This document shows positions 10,501 to 20,200 of a DNA stretch of 64,000 bases, one piece after another. How positions within the stretch are numbered: the stretch's first letter is position 1; each line of letters starts with the position of its first letter. The stretch comes from Aporrectodea caliginosa (Eukaryota > Annelida > Clitellata > Crassiclitellata > Lumbricidae): the NCBI GenBank assembly GCA_020284085.1, contig JACEVL010000163.1:2388761-2452760 (forward strand), in the 5' to 3' direction. The position numbers were made by a program, and so were the translations under genes. Below the pieces are notes generated by a model that did no database searches, was not told the origin of the DNA, and saw nothing but the letters and a program-made list of their open reading frames with translations.

Positions 10501-12305
10501 TGACACACCATCCAATCATGACGCCTCATCTGATCATGACACACCATCCAATCATAACACACCATCCAATCATGACACACCATCCAATCATGACGCCTCA
10601 TCTGATCATGACACACCATCCAATCATGACACATCATCCAATCATGACACACCATCCAATCATGATGCCTCATCTGATCATGACACACCATCCAATCATA
10701 ACACACCATCCAATCATGATACACCATCCAATCATGACACACCATCCAATCATGACACATCATCCAATCATGACACACCATCCAATCATGACACATCATC
10801 CAATCATAACACACCATCCAATCATGACACACCATCCAATCATGACACATCATCCAATCATAACACACCATCCAATCATGACACATCATCCAATCATGAC
10901 GCCTCATCTGATCATGACACACCATCCAATCATGACACACCTTCCAATCATGACGCCTCATCTGATCATGACACACCATCCAATCATGACGCCTCATCTG
11001 ATCATGACACACCATCCAATCATGACACACCATCCAATCATGACACATCATCCAATCATGACACATCATCCAATCATGATACACCATCCAATCAGTGGCT
11101 GAGTGGCCGAGTGGGTTGGTAGCCCGCTCTCCACGCCGGCGCCCCGGGTTCGCTTCCCGGTCGGTCGGTTTATCAGAGATTAATTTCTCGGATCTTTACT
11201 GCGGGTGGCTCGGTCGCATTATAAACGTGGAGTACAATACAACACACAATACAACACATCACAATACAACTGGGGCGCGGTGGTTTAGGGGTATGTTCGG
11301 TGCCTTGCAGCTGGAGGGTTGCGGGTTCGAATCCACCTCAAAGTCGCCGCGTAGGGACCCTGGACAAGTCCTTCACTCGCAATTGCTCATGCGCTTCGGC
11401 GTGAAACTCCGATTCAGCGTTCGCGCTGTAGTCGGGAGCGCCTCTGAATGGGAAATCTGGTAGGGGCGCTATAACAAGTGTTCAAATACAATACAATACA
11501 ATACAATGACACAACATCCAATCATGACACATCATCCAATCACGACACATCATCCAATCATGACACATCATCCAATCATGACACATCATCCAATCATGAC
11601 GCCTCATCCAATCATGACACATCATCCAATCATGACGCCTCATCCAATCATGACGCCTCATCTGATCATGACTAACCTGTCAGCAGGCATTCAGTGCCTG
11701 GGAACCCCTTCCCCAGTTCGTGGCATCTGAGCCATGAGTCTTATAATCGGAAATGCTGAGAAGCATGACGACTAATTCTAGCAGTTCGCTTTATTGATGA
11801 CGGGCTTTCAGCTGAATAATGCGAAGTTGTTCTCTGTGTAGAGTTAATGGGAAAAGGGAGGGGAGGGAGAGAAAAACGGACGCTCAGCGGTACGCTCACC
11901 CTCCACTCCCTCCCCCCTCCGCCCTTTGCCCTGGGAGGTTGAGGGGTGGGGAGGGAGAGGATTAGTTAAAGAAGAAGTAATTTTCTATTGATTTGTGTTT
12001 AGTTTGTCCTTAACTCTGGCCAAACCAGGTTTCCTCATGTGATTGGTCGAATGGGAAAGCTGGACGTTGCAGACCAGCGTTTGTTCTTCATCGCTGCACT
12101 CGATTTCCATCAGCAGCTGAAGACTGACGATGGCCATCTGCGTACGTTTCAAGCGACCTTTCAATCGGTGGCACAGATGGAACCAATCTATGCAGAGCTG
12201 CTGTCTCTCTGTTCTTCGGCTCCACCACCATCATCATCTTCACCACCACCACCACCACCACCACCATCAGCATCAGCAGCAGCAGCGGCAACATCCTCCC
12301 AGTGA
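1901..12305 (+). CDS. HTT: Huntingtin, C-terminal five exons (join 1901-1968, 2449-2659, 4891-5053, 9985-10145, 12029-12305)
   Basis: Huntingtin is a large HEAT-repeat scaffold protein of the cytoplasm, involved in vesicle transport and other processes. Joined in phase, the exons give 292 residues and a stop. They match the C-terminal end of animal huntingtin from memory of the family: [62 protein letters not shown] and a terminal helix region. All splice phases agree across GT-AG introns. The rest of the gene lies upstream of the window. Two parts differ from vertebrate proteins: an acidic Glu-rich insertion of roughly 30 residues in the second exon, and a Pro/Ser/Ala-rich C-terminal tail in place of the short vertebrate ending. 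The introns hold a 4.1 kb minisatellite, an hAT MITE, LINE fragments and SINEs. Identity is very secure. Confidence 0.97.
2062..2294. repeat. 80-bp tandem triplication
   Basis: Three almost identical copies, starting at 2062, 2142 and 2222, begin CGAATGGAGAAGTGG and end in CCTCCTCCCAA. They lie in the intron between the first two HTT exons here. High identity suggests recent tandem duplication. Confidence 0.95.
2449..2659 (+). CDS. HTT: HTT coding exon with acidic Glu-rich insertion
   Basis: The acceptor is GGAATAG (2442-2448) and the donor GTCAGT (2660). The exon begins in phase 1 and ends with [16 protein letters not shown], a strongly conserved huntingtin block. Before that block is a stretch with about 20 Glu/Asp residues ([13 protein letters not shown], then a run of seven E) encoded by GAG/GAA triplets. 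Vertebrate huntingtin has a shorter, Pro/Ser-containing linker at this place, so the insertion looks like an in-frame triplet expansion. Confidence 0.92.
3129..3860 (-). mobile_element. 3' fragment of a non-LTR retrotransposon (LINE), interrupted by (GA)n
   Basis: The - strand reads, in shifted frames, [17 protein letters not shown] (near 3850), then [19 protein letters not shown], then [11 protein letters not shown] and [13 protein letters not shown] near the 3' end. This order is typical of the segment downstream of the RT domain in Jockey/CR1-like LINEs. A (GA)n microsatellite at 3712-3752 splits it. The 3' end carries GAGGTGCTATAAAAATAC, resembling the other LINE tails in this window. It is frameshifted and dead. 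Confidence 0.7.
3968..4830. mobile_element. hAT-like non-autonomous element with 8-bp target duplication
   Basis: ATTAGAAG occurs directly on both sides (3960-3967 and 4831-4838). The ends are inverted: TAGTGATGTAGC on the left and the complement of TAGTGTTGTGAGG on the right. Both arms are then filled with repeats of GGAAAATTTTCCGGAAATTT (3974-4060 and 4731-4815, inverted). An 8-bp duplication is the hallmark of hAT elements. No transposase is visible. The interior has received a LINE tail with (GATT)n (4310-4556). Confidence 0.8.
4310..4556 (+). mobile_element. LINE 3' tail with (GATT)n
   Basis: TTTAGCGGGATACTTATCCC and TCAGGGCCCCTTGTTACCCT resemble the 3' UTR of the LINE ending at 42421 (GCGGGGCCGTAAGACCCTTT and TCAGGGTCCTCTGTGTGAC). 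AACAATAAATGATGATTGAT follows, and then roughly 28 copies of GATT. It is interpreted as a severely 5'-truncated LINE copy inserted in the hAT-like element. The tail length probably grew by slippage. Confidence 0.6.
4891..5053 (+). CDS. HTT: HTT coding exon ([11 protein letters not shown] block)
   Basis: The exon encodes [20 protein letters not shown] followed by [17 protein letters not shown] and MAKVVFQ, nearly colinear with the family block ending in VVYKVFQ. The acceptor is TTGAAACAG (4882-4890) and the donor GTTTTC (5054), a weak donor. It starts in phase 2 (AG|A gives Arg) and ends in phase 0. A (GTT)n run at 4867-4883 precedes the acceptor. Confidence 0.96.
5148..9222. repeat. 4.1 kb minisatellite, 21-bp unit, roughly 190 copies
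   Basis: The unit reads M-M-E-E-R-Q-P on the + strand and LFHHRLP (or CLSSIIG in the next frame) on the - strand. Variants include ATG to GTG, GAGAGG to GAGAGA, and 18-bp units lacking one GAG codon. Few units break frame, so long open frames exist on both strands (up to about 970 codons on the -). Larger blocks are themselves duplicated: the marker GAGATAGCGTATGATG recurs at 5639, 6538, 7414 and 8100, spacing 899, about 876 and 686. It lies wholly inside the intron between the HTT exons ending 5053 and starting 9985. Confidence 0.95.
9239..9560 (-). mobile_element. 3' end fragment of a non-LTR retrotransposon (LINE)
   Basis: The - strand shows frame-broken remnants of the RT-downstream region ([20 protein letters not shown] near 9510-9430, and [18 protein letters not shown] near 9340-9290). 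It finishes with GAGGCGCTTTATAAATG. This is the same kind of 3' terminus as at 293, 3129 and 19490. It abuts the end of the 21-bp minisatellite. Confidence 0.6.
9985..10145 (+). CDS. HTT: HTT coding exon ([12 protein letters not shown] block)
   Basis: The exon begins [16 protein letters not shown], then [20 protein letters not shown], then [15 protein letters not shown]. Huntingtins have [20 protein letters not shown] at this point. The acceptor is CTGTTAG (9978-9984). The donor GTATCC at 10146 is chosen because it joins in phase to the next exon to give [14 protein letters not shown]. Reading on past this donor enters the 18-bp minisatellite and loses the homology. Confidence 0.93.
10166..11094. 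repeat. 18-bp minisatellite (T-H-H-P-I-M coding period), first part
   Basis: About 52 copies of an 18-bp unit with core CATCCAATCATGACACA. There are TGATCATGACGCCTCATC variants that alternate at intervals, giving a higher-order pattern. It starts 20 bases after the HTT splice donor at 10146. The same array resumes at 11512 after two SINEs, so it is one array split by insertions. Confidence 0.95.
11095..11271 (+). mobile_element. tRNA-derived SINE (type 1)
   Basis: The head has an RNA polymerase III A-box-like TGGCCGAGTGGG (11101-11112) and a B-box-like GGTTCGCTTCC (11147-11157), with tRNA-like spacing. A short body follows, and then an ACAATACAAC-type tail (11231-11270). It is inserted in the 18-bp minisatellite. 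It is not a functional tRNA gene, because the acceptor stem and 3' half do not pair. Confidence 0.7.
11272..11511 (+). mobile_element. tRNA-derived SINE (type 2) with LINE-like 3' end
   Basis: The tRNA-like head runs from GGGGCGCGGTGG, with A box TGGTTTAGGGG (11280-11290) and B box GGTTCGAATCC (11323-11333). The body is about 100 bp. The 3' end reads TCGGGAGCGCCTCTGAATGG (11433-11452), then GGGGCGCTATAA and an (ACAAT)n tail. That 3' end resembles the LINE 3' terminus at 19425-19490 (TCGGGAGCGCCTCTGATTAG and GGGGCGCTATATAAAT). This is the classical arrangement in which a SINE borrows a partner LINE's tail for retrotransposition. Confidence 0.82.
11512..11672. repeat. 18-bp minisatellite, second part
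   Basis: About nine more copies of the CATCCAATCATGACACA unit continue after the SINE pair and end at TCTGATCATGACTAACC. From 11673 to 12028 the intron has no recognisable element. Confidence 0.92.
12029..12305 (+). CDS. HTT: HTT terminal coding exon with Pro/Ala-rich C-terminal tail
   Basis: The acceptor is AAACCAG (12022-12028). One base completes Leu, then [20 protein letters not shown] follows, matching the final huntingtin exon. The helical part ends near IYAELLSLC. The tail reads [20 protein letters not shown], then an Ala-rich AAAAA segment, TSSQ and TGA at 12303. It is encoded by a CCA/TCA/GCA triplet run at about 12218-12298. Vertebrate huntingtin ends with about 15 non-repetitive residues here. 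The tail looks like a coding microsatellite expansion, and whether it is conserved is unknown. Confidence 0.95.
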
Positions 12306-12491
12306 GGATGAAGGCAGAGATCCTGCTTTCACTGCGCCTTGTGTTTGGCCAACTGTGACGTTCATCGGAAGAATAGACGATGACGCTTTTATCATGCTTT
12401 AAAAGAAGAACTGAACAGAGTCGTCTGTCCTCTGACTGTCTGCGCCCTGATAATGCACAAATATAATAGTCTATGTCAAATGTCGCCAAGA

Positions 12492-12497
12492 AATAAA
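12492..12497 (+). promoter_or_regulatory. HTT: Candidate polyadenylation signal AATAAA for HTT
   Basis: AATAAA lies 187 bases after the HTT stop codon and is the first canonical hexamer downstream. No transcript evidence is available. Confidence 0.55.
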
Positions 12498-14946
12498 GAC
12501 CACGGAAAGGGAAGGGAATGGACACCTCGTTCCAATCTCTGGGAGTTCGATTGAATTCTGCTAACCTTGTTAAATTGTTCTGGTAATATTCAAAGTGACA
12601 AGGGGAGAATGAGTGACAGGGCTTTGGAATGGCTGTCTGTATGTAGGAGGTTGTAAGATGGGTGACACAAAAGAGGAGGAGGAGAAGGAGAAGGAGGCGC
12701 AGAAGGACGGGTGGAGGACTGGAGGTGAATGAGGAGGAGGAGGAGAAAGAGGGCAGGAAGAGAACGAGGAGGAGGAGGAGGAGGGAAGATTCTTTTATGT
12801 GGAACAACTGTACATATTGTGTGTATTGCTGTTAGGAAGAGACGGAGGGAAGGAGGGAGGAGGAGGTGATTCTTTGTAAGCGGAACGACTGTACATAATG
12901 TGTGTATGTGTGTTGTTTCTGCATTGTGTCGTTGTGAATGTTTTCTGATTCTGTTGGTCGTCGTCGTCGTCATCATCATCATCATCGTCATCTTCGCATT
13001 GAGACGGAGTGTCGTCATTCTCTTGACGTCACTCGGAGTCTGACGAACCGACCGATGACTACTGTAACAGGCGAATCCCCTGGAGTCCATCCGTCCGTCC
13101 GTCCGTCTATGGCCAGCCGCGGTGGACGGTGGTGACGATAGTGGTGAGGACTGTCTTGTCATGTGACAACTTGTTTTGATGACGACGACGATGAGACGAT
13201 TAGGAATATGGCGGCGAATGAGAGAGATGAGGAGAAGAGAAGGAGGAGAAGGAGGAAGAGAAGGTGGAAGAGGAGAGGGAGGAAGGGAGGAGAAGGAGGA
13301 AGAGAGAAGGAAGAGGAGGAAGAGAAGGAGGAAGAGGAGAAGGAGGAAGAGGAGAACAAGAAGGAGGAAGAGAAGGAGGAGGAAGAGGAGAAGGAGGAAG
13401 AGGAGAAGGAGGAAGAGGAGGAGAAGGAGGAAGAGGAGAAGGAGGAGAAGGAGGAAGAGGAGAAGGAGGCAGACGATCGCTTCTCATCTCATTGACGCCG
13501 TCTTTGTCTTAACAGATCTATCAGAATCAGTTAATCCGTTGAATTCATAGCATTATATTTATTATTCTATCAAATAATTGTTGAATCCATATGAACTGTA
13601 TCCCACAGTCAGAGCAGAAAGTGAATCGTTTGAATAATAATCTTCTGTCGCTGAATCAATTGGGGCGTTACGATTGCCGCCGCCGCCGCTCTATCCCAAC
13701 TCTTATTATTACATCCACGTATTATAGAATAGATCATGTGTTGTCATCTCTTTTCCCATGTTATCTACGTTTAGATAATATGTCGTCATCTGTAACGTTA
13801 TGTGCAGGGGCATATTCAATACAGTGTGCAGGTTGTGCATGGCTCAAGGGCCAACGAGATCAGGGGCCGCCTGGGTCCCAAGGGACCAAGGTCCGATTGT
13901 TCAGTTACTTACAGCAAACTAGCTAAAGGGGGCTCTGTCCCTTGGGGCCCGTCACTGAATCTGCAAAGCGTGTGGGACCCAACATTTGACGTCATTTAAT
14001 GGGCCTTTATTAAAAGTAGTTGGAGAAAGGTTCAATGTTCTGTAGTTGTCAACTCTACTGTCTGCTTCGAACGATAAATTGCAAACCGGGGGAGGGTGAT
14101 GAAGGTTGGGGTATTATAGCCCCCCATCGCCCATTCAGTTTGCCCATGGAGCCTGGTAGGAAGGTTAGGTATTAGGCATGAGTATCTTATGCAGGATGTC
14201 GCTTGTAAAGATGAGTGCAAGGGAGGGGAGGAGGAGGAGGAGGAGGAAAAAAATCATTTTTATTGAACCATCATGTCAAGAAACAAAATACAAATTATAA
14301 GAAAAAATACATGTAAGCAGAAAATCATCCAAGGATAATTAGGTTGAAAACAGTTGAGAATGAAGCGACAAATCATTAAGAAGAAAGTAAAAAAAACAGG
14401 ATAATATGGTCAATAAGGGAGACCTAAAGGGACCTAGGTCCCGCTAAGAAGGTCCCCACTTTCAATATAAGAAGAAAATGGCCAGTTCCCAAAAAATTAC
14501 AAGGCAGTGGTGGAAGAGCGAATCATTCGATGACGTCATAGACTGTTGTCAGGGCGACGCCAGAGACAGTTGGAAACGGATGATCAGGAAGCGACGGAAG
14601 AAGAAGAGTAGGAGAAGGAAGAAGTGGAAGCGGAAGCGGAAGAAGAGGGAAGCTAGTTGGGGCTTCTCTTGTAAAGATCTGGAAGAAGGAAGAGACGCGT
14701 TGTGGAGGTCGGGAGTGAAGCGTATCAGACGAAGTCAAATCATCGCGACGACCTCTGCTCGTCTTCGCTGTCGTATCCACCGACGGACGGACCGAAGGAC
14801 GGACGGACCGAAGGACGGACGGACCGAAGGACGGACGGACCGAAGGACCGTTGAGGAAGAGGAGGAGGAGGAGGAGGAGGAGGAGCGAGGAGTCGTGTTA
14901 AGACGAGTTGTGATCGCAAAGGCCAAGAACTGTTCAATTTCATTCA
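12498..14946. other. Intergenic region between HTT and the microtubule inner protein gene
   Basis: No exon-like or transposon-coding sequence was recognised. It contains (GGA)n/(GAGAAG)n purine-rich tracts at about 12670-12860 and 13205-13476, short (GTC)/(ATC) runs near 12957-12990, and a 16-bp GGACGGACGGACCGAA repeat at about 14780-14847. A (GAG)n follows at 14850-14890, just before the start codon of the next gene. A region at 13800-14470 resembles a degenerate mobile element (CAGGGGC at 13805) but has no identifiable partner end. Confidence 0.6.
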
Positions 14947-15035
14947 ATGGCCAACTGCATCGAATTCGGCGGAGGGCCTACCGACGAACAGAAACGTGAC
15001 TTCTATGGCTACAGATATGGTTCACAGTTGCCAGG
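14947..15035 (+). CDS. SPMIP5: Microtubule inner protein, exon 1 (start)
   Basis: ATG at 14947 opens MANCIEFGGGPTDEQKRDFY, then GYRYGSQLPG. The donor GTTAGT at 15036 leaves two bases (GG) that are completed by the next exon to give the LPGYLGY motif. A non-coding upstream exon cannot be excluded. Confidence 0.8.
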
Positions 15036-17183
15036 GTTAGTAGCAAAGTAGTCTAGCTCGGTGATCACTACTACATTATCAGTAGATTACAGTATGTAGC
15101 CTAACGCTACATGTAGACCGAACGTTTGGCCGCTCGGCTGATCATAGGTGCTGCTGTTTACATATACGGTCTACAGTAGGCAGCCTAACGTAATTAGGGG
15201 ATTGATTGAATATTATTTAATCTAGAATTAGGAGAGTTCATTAGGGAATTGGTCGAATAAGATTTAATCTAGAAATAAAAGTTTATTAGGGAATTGGTCG
15301 AATAATATTTAATCTAGAATTAAGAGAGTTTAGTAGGGGTTTGGAAGGGTTTTGATAACAGGCCGCTAATTGATCCATTGTGTTTTCTATTCAGCCACAA
15401 ATAAGTACTGTTATAAAAACGCATAGACTTGTATTCTATAAAAAATTGACAATGGTTGTCTTTTAAAAGCTAGAAATGTTCAGTTCTCAAAAATGATCAG
15501 TAACTCTAGTATTTTAAACAAATACAAATATAATAGTAATATGCAAGAAAACTGGTAGTCATTTAAAAGTCTTGGAAAGTAAAAGGTCTCTACGAACTTA
15601 CAAACGTAAGCCTACATGGCAACAACAACCGCGTTAGAATGATGTAAGATCACGATTTTCGTAATCATTCACCACAGCTTGTAAACGCTCGCTTAGATGA
15701 CTGTATTTCTTGGCTGGAGGAGCTTCACCGAGAAGCAGTGTTTCTCGATCTTTAGTCGTCCAAGGTCCTCTTCCTTCCTTCTGTAGTCAGAGACATGTTT
15801 CTGCAGTGAGGGGTGAACCGGCGCAACTATGCCATCCCTCGACGGCGTTGTTCGTCTGAGGAATGTAATTGTTTCGCACAGCAGCAGAGTAACAATTAAT
15901 CCTGTAATAACAAAGGAATTATACTGTTCATGCTCTTCGCCTTTGACGACGTTTTTCACAAATGAGAGTTGTTTCAAAGTCGCTCAGCAGTGGTTGGACA
16001 TCTGGAAAGAAATCCGGATTTATGAGCTCGTAGGCTTTGTATTTGTCACGGTTTGGAACAAATGCTAAAGCTACGAGCACCTTGATAGGCCTATGCATCG
16101 CAAAAACCATATTCCTCAACTTTACGCCAAATGCATTGGCAAAAGTGGAATAAGCAACCTTAAAGTTCCGACTGACATTTCGAAGTAAAGGCATTCATAG
16201 CAGCCTTTTCGAAATCGGTTATCGCGAATGTCGGTTTCAACTACGGTTCAAGCTCAAAGTTTAGTTAGTAACTGATAATAGGCGGCCTCAAGTTTATTTG
16301 GCTATTTTTCTTAATCTTTTAGCTGATTTTGCGCTGTTTCGGTACCTCATATTATAACCCATGAAGCAATCTAGATAGCTGCGCCGAATTGTCTGGCCCC
16401 TAATTGACCGGTTATCCTCTGTAATCGACTGGATTGTCTCAGTGGAACTGGAAAGTCGTCGTCGTTTCTTTGTAGGTACCTCGGATACAGTCCGCAGTTA
16501 AAGTACAACTCTGGGAAGACTTATGGTCAACATACTCACGATCTGGCGATGGTATGCAACGCAGCTCATTTCCTGCTCATTATAATCAACGCCACCGTCA
16601 GCATTTTCATTTATTTATTGTTGCTGTTGGCTATTTACTTGGGTAGCCGGCTGTTGTGAAGGCGTGCACACTGAGGAGATATATCTCTTCGCCCGTTGCA
16701 AGACACAAGGTGTTGTCGAATAACAGTTCGTACCCCTAGAATTACAAGGTTCTATATCCACTTTTTGAAATGGACGAGGTCGCAAAAGTTAAGTTTTTCT
16801 GTATTTCGCATTTAAAAGCATATAAATTTTTTTCGGAAACTTATTTCTGGGTGGGGTTTGAACCCGTAAAACCAGGGGCGTAGCCATGAAAAATTTTCGG
16901 AGGGGTTTAAAGTTTTCCTGGGTTTCCATCGAATTTTTCTACATTTTTAGTTTTTAACAACAGTAATGCATTTATTTAGGTGGATTTGAACCCGTAAGCC
17001 ACCCTAGATACGTTCATGCATAAAACCACCCATAAATACGCCCATGGTGTCTATGTATTAATATATATATAATGTAGAGAGAGACAGTGAGAGAGACAGG
17101 GACAGAGAGAAAGAGACAGAGACAGAGGAGAAAGAAAGAGAGAGAGAGAGACAGGGACAGAGAGAAAGAGACAGGAGAAAGAA

Positions 17184-17259
<76 letters not shown>

Positions 17260-20200
17260 AGAGCAAAAGCAGCAGCAGTAGAAGAGTGACTTCTTTCAGT
17301 TGGTAGTCGAGGCTTCGAAGATCTCTGTCCCTCCTCCTCCTCCTCCTCCTCCTCCTCCTCCTCCTCCTCCTTCTCCTCCTCCTCCTCCTCCTCCTTCTCC
17401 TCCTCCTCCTCCTCCTCCGCTGTAGCCTCCCTCATTGAAGTAGGCTCTGAAGTAGGGTATAGTCAGCTGCAGGTGTAGCTGCCTAATAATCGTCAGCTTT
17501 TACGTGTAATCGTCGTCATGCGCTAGATAAATGTTGGTCACTGTTGGTGGATGACTGACTGACTGATGACTGTTGGAGGATCTGATGATTGTAGGCGTCC
17601 TATGACTTTGTGCACAGTCCGAATCCGTCGGATCCGCCGTTCGTTGCTCGCCCGAAGAACGAACTTCCGGAACCAAATGGAGACAACAAGTACACGAAGA
17701 ACATGGTCTCCGGATATTCAGGTCAGCATCTTCATCATCTTCATCGACGGCAGCAGCAGCAGCAGCAGCTGTACATGGCACATTTCGTTCACCGCTCCAT
17801 TACGCATATATTCGCATAATATATATATATATATATATATATGATATATATATGATATATATATATATATATATATATATTTGGGTATGTATATATAATT
17901 ATACGTGTGTTTGCCATACCGTGATCTATGGGCCACTTATTTGTGAAAGTCTGACGGTTGTGGGTTTGACCGTGATGAGCGGACTCCGTGTAACAACCTT
18001 GGGCAAGGAGTTGTTCTCTACGCACAATCATCGCGTCTCTGCCTCTATCGATGTGACATCATCTGCAGACACATCATGTGTCACACATGAGAAGAAGAAG
18101 AAGAAGAAGAAGAAGAAGAAGAAGAAGAAGAAGAAGAAGAAGAAGAAGAAGAAGAAGAAGAAGAAGAAGAAGAAGAAGAAGAAGAAGAAGAAGAAGAAGA
18201 AGAAGAAGAAGAAGAAGAAGAAGAAGAAGAAGAAGAAGAAGAAGAAGAAGAAGAAGAAGAAGAAGAAGAAGAAGAAGAAGAAGAAGAAGAAGAAGAAGAA
18301 GAAGAAGAAGAAGAAGAAGAAGAAGAAGAAGAAGAAGAAGAAGAAGAAGAAGAAGAAGAAGAAGAAGAAGAAGAAGAAGAAGAAGAAGAAGAAGAGAAGA
18401 AGAAGAAGAAGAAGAAGAAGAAGAAGAAGAAGAAGAAGAAGAAGAAGAAGAAGAAGAAGAAGAAGAAGAAGAAGAAGAAGAAGAAGAAGAAGAAGAAGAA
18501 GAAGAAGAAGAAGAAGAAGAAGAAGAAGAAGAAGAAGAAGAAGAAGAAGAAGAAGAAGAAGAAGAAGAAGAAGAAGAAGAAGAAGAAGAAGAAGAAGAAG
18601 AAGAAGAAGAAGAAGAAGAAGAAGAAGAAGAAGAAGAAGAAGAAGAAGAAGAAGAAGAAGAAGGGGATGTGCCCCTCCCGTATTTAAAATTTTTGAATTT
18701 CCACACTGTAATGGTGGCATTTTTAGCTGTAATCTGAAAAAAATTGCTCTATGATTTGAGTGCTGATAGGAACCAGCTGTCACTCGTAGCTTACATGTAG
18801 TTTGAGTCGTATTTGAGTTTGACTGACTGACTGTCCGGGGATGTGACCCCTCCCCTATTTAAAATTTTTGAATTTCCACACTATAATGGTAGAATTTTAA
18901 GATGTCATCTGAACAAAATTGCTCGCTGTCACTCGTAGCTTTTATTATTATATTCATGAAATATTTCAGAAATATTGGGGGATATAAGCAGCTCCATCCC
19001 CCCACCTCAAGTTTTGGAGGGGACCGTCCCTCTGTCCCCCCCCTAAGTCTCCGCCCCTGCTTTGGACTGGCACCACTAGACTCCGGGACCGTCGAGTAGT
19101 TTATATAATTTACAGAACATTGTGTGTAGATATAGCTACGTAGAGAGTATCATCTATCGTCTGGCACTGTGTCTTGACCTGTATACTAATTATCTTCGGC
19201 AGCTCTTTACTTTGACAGACAACGGTCTGCAGCTCTGGCCTTCACAGGTGACTTTGTGGTTCCACATGATCGAACTGCCATTAGACAGCATAGAGCTTTC
19301 TCGATCGTTGGTGCCTCTGTTTGGAATGGCCTTCCCTCTGACCTGCGTTCTCTCCCGCGGAACCTGTCTAGCTCTTTCTATCAACTACATGTACTTAAGA
19401 CTTTCCTCTTTGACCGGGCCTGGGTCGGGAGCGCCTCTGATTAGTTACCTTGAAGGGGCGCTATATAAATTACATAGATAGATAGATATTAGTAGGGTTT
19501 GTTTGGTGTTTCGTGCAGGCGACATACCAAGGCGACTGTTCCACTTTGGCAAGAGCTATCGACCAGAGTGCGAGATCTGTATCGATGAACACATGACGAA
19601 CTTCAAGCGACAGATGGACCATGAAGACGACCTCAGACGAACCGTCAAGGCCTTTCCTCGTCTGCAGGCCCTCAACTTTGACCCCGACGTCAGAGATCAC
19701 CTCAACACCTACCGAGACACTCATCCGCTTCTTCCAGTTCTAGCAGGTAGTATGCGCTGCTGCTGCTCCACCTAATAACCTCTATGGCGTCAGCATCATC
19801 ATCAGCATCATCAGCATCATCATCGTCATCATTGTTATCATTGTTATCATCAGGGCCGAGGAGAGGGGGTCAGAGGGTTTGCTACCCCGGCGGGACGCGG
19901 TTGTATGGCACGAGCCCGGAAATGTCTAAAACTTTGTTCAAACTGAAGAAACCTGTGGGTTTTGGCCCAATGCCAATGACCCATCATCGGCCCTTGACGA
20001 GTAGAGGGTCGGAGTAGAAGTTCCAGAACGATTCCTGGAGTGTGTGGATTGCTGGATACCATCAAAAGCGCAATATACTGTCGTGGCCAGGGTGATATAA
20101 TATATTCGTTTATTGGTAAGAAACAGGTAGACACACCGCTATCTGATACATAATAGTAGCCTAATAGAAAAGTTTAAAATGAGTGTAGTGTTTTTAGTCA

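Noticed and set aside
11095..11165. A functional tRNA gene
   Set aside because: A and B boxes are present, but the acceptor stem does not pair and the sequence continues into a SINE body and tail.
17852..18783. Poly-Lys/Arg/Glu (+) and poly-Phe/Leu/Ser (-) frames over the GAA tract
   Set aside because: Pure triplet composition gives open frames on all readings; the region is inside an intron.
16873..19065. One large hAT element from CAGGGGCGTAGCC (16875) to CTCCGCCCCTG (about 19056)
   Set aside because: The two ends differ soon after the first bases, no 8-bp duplication was found, and an exon of the microtubule inner protein gene (17595-17721) lies between; more likely two unrelated degenerate ends.
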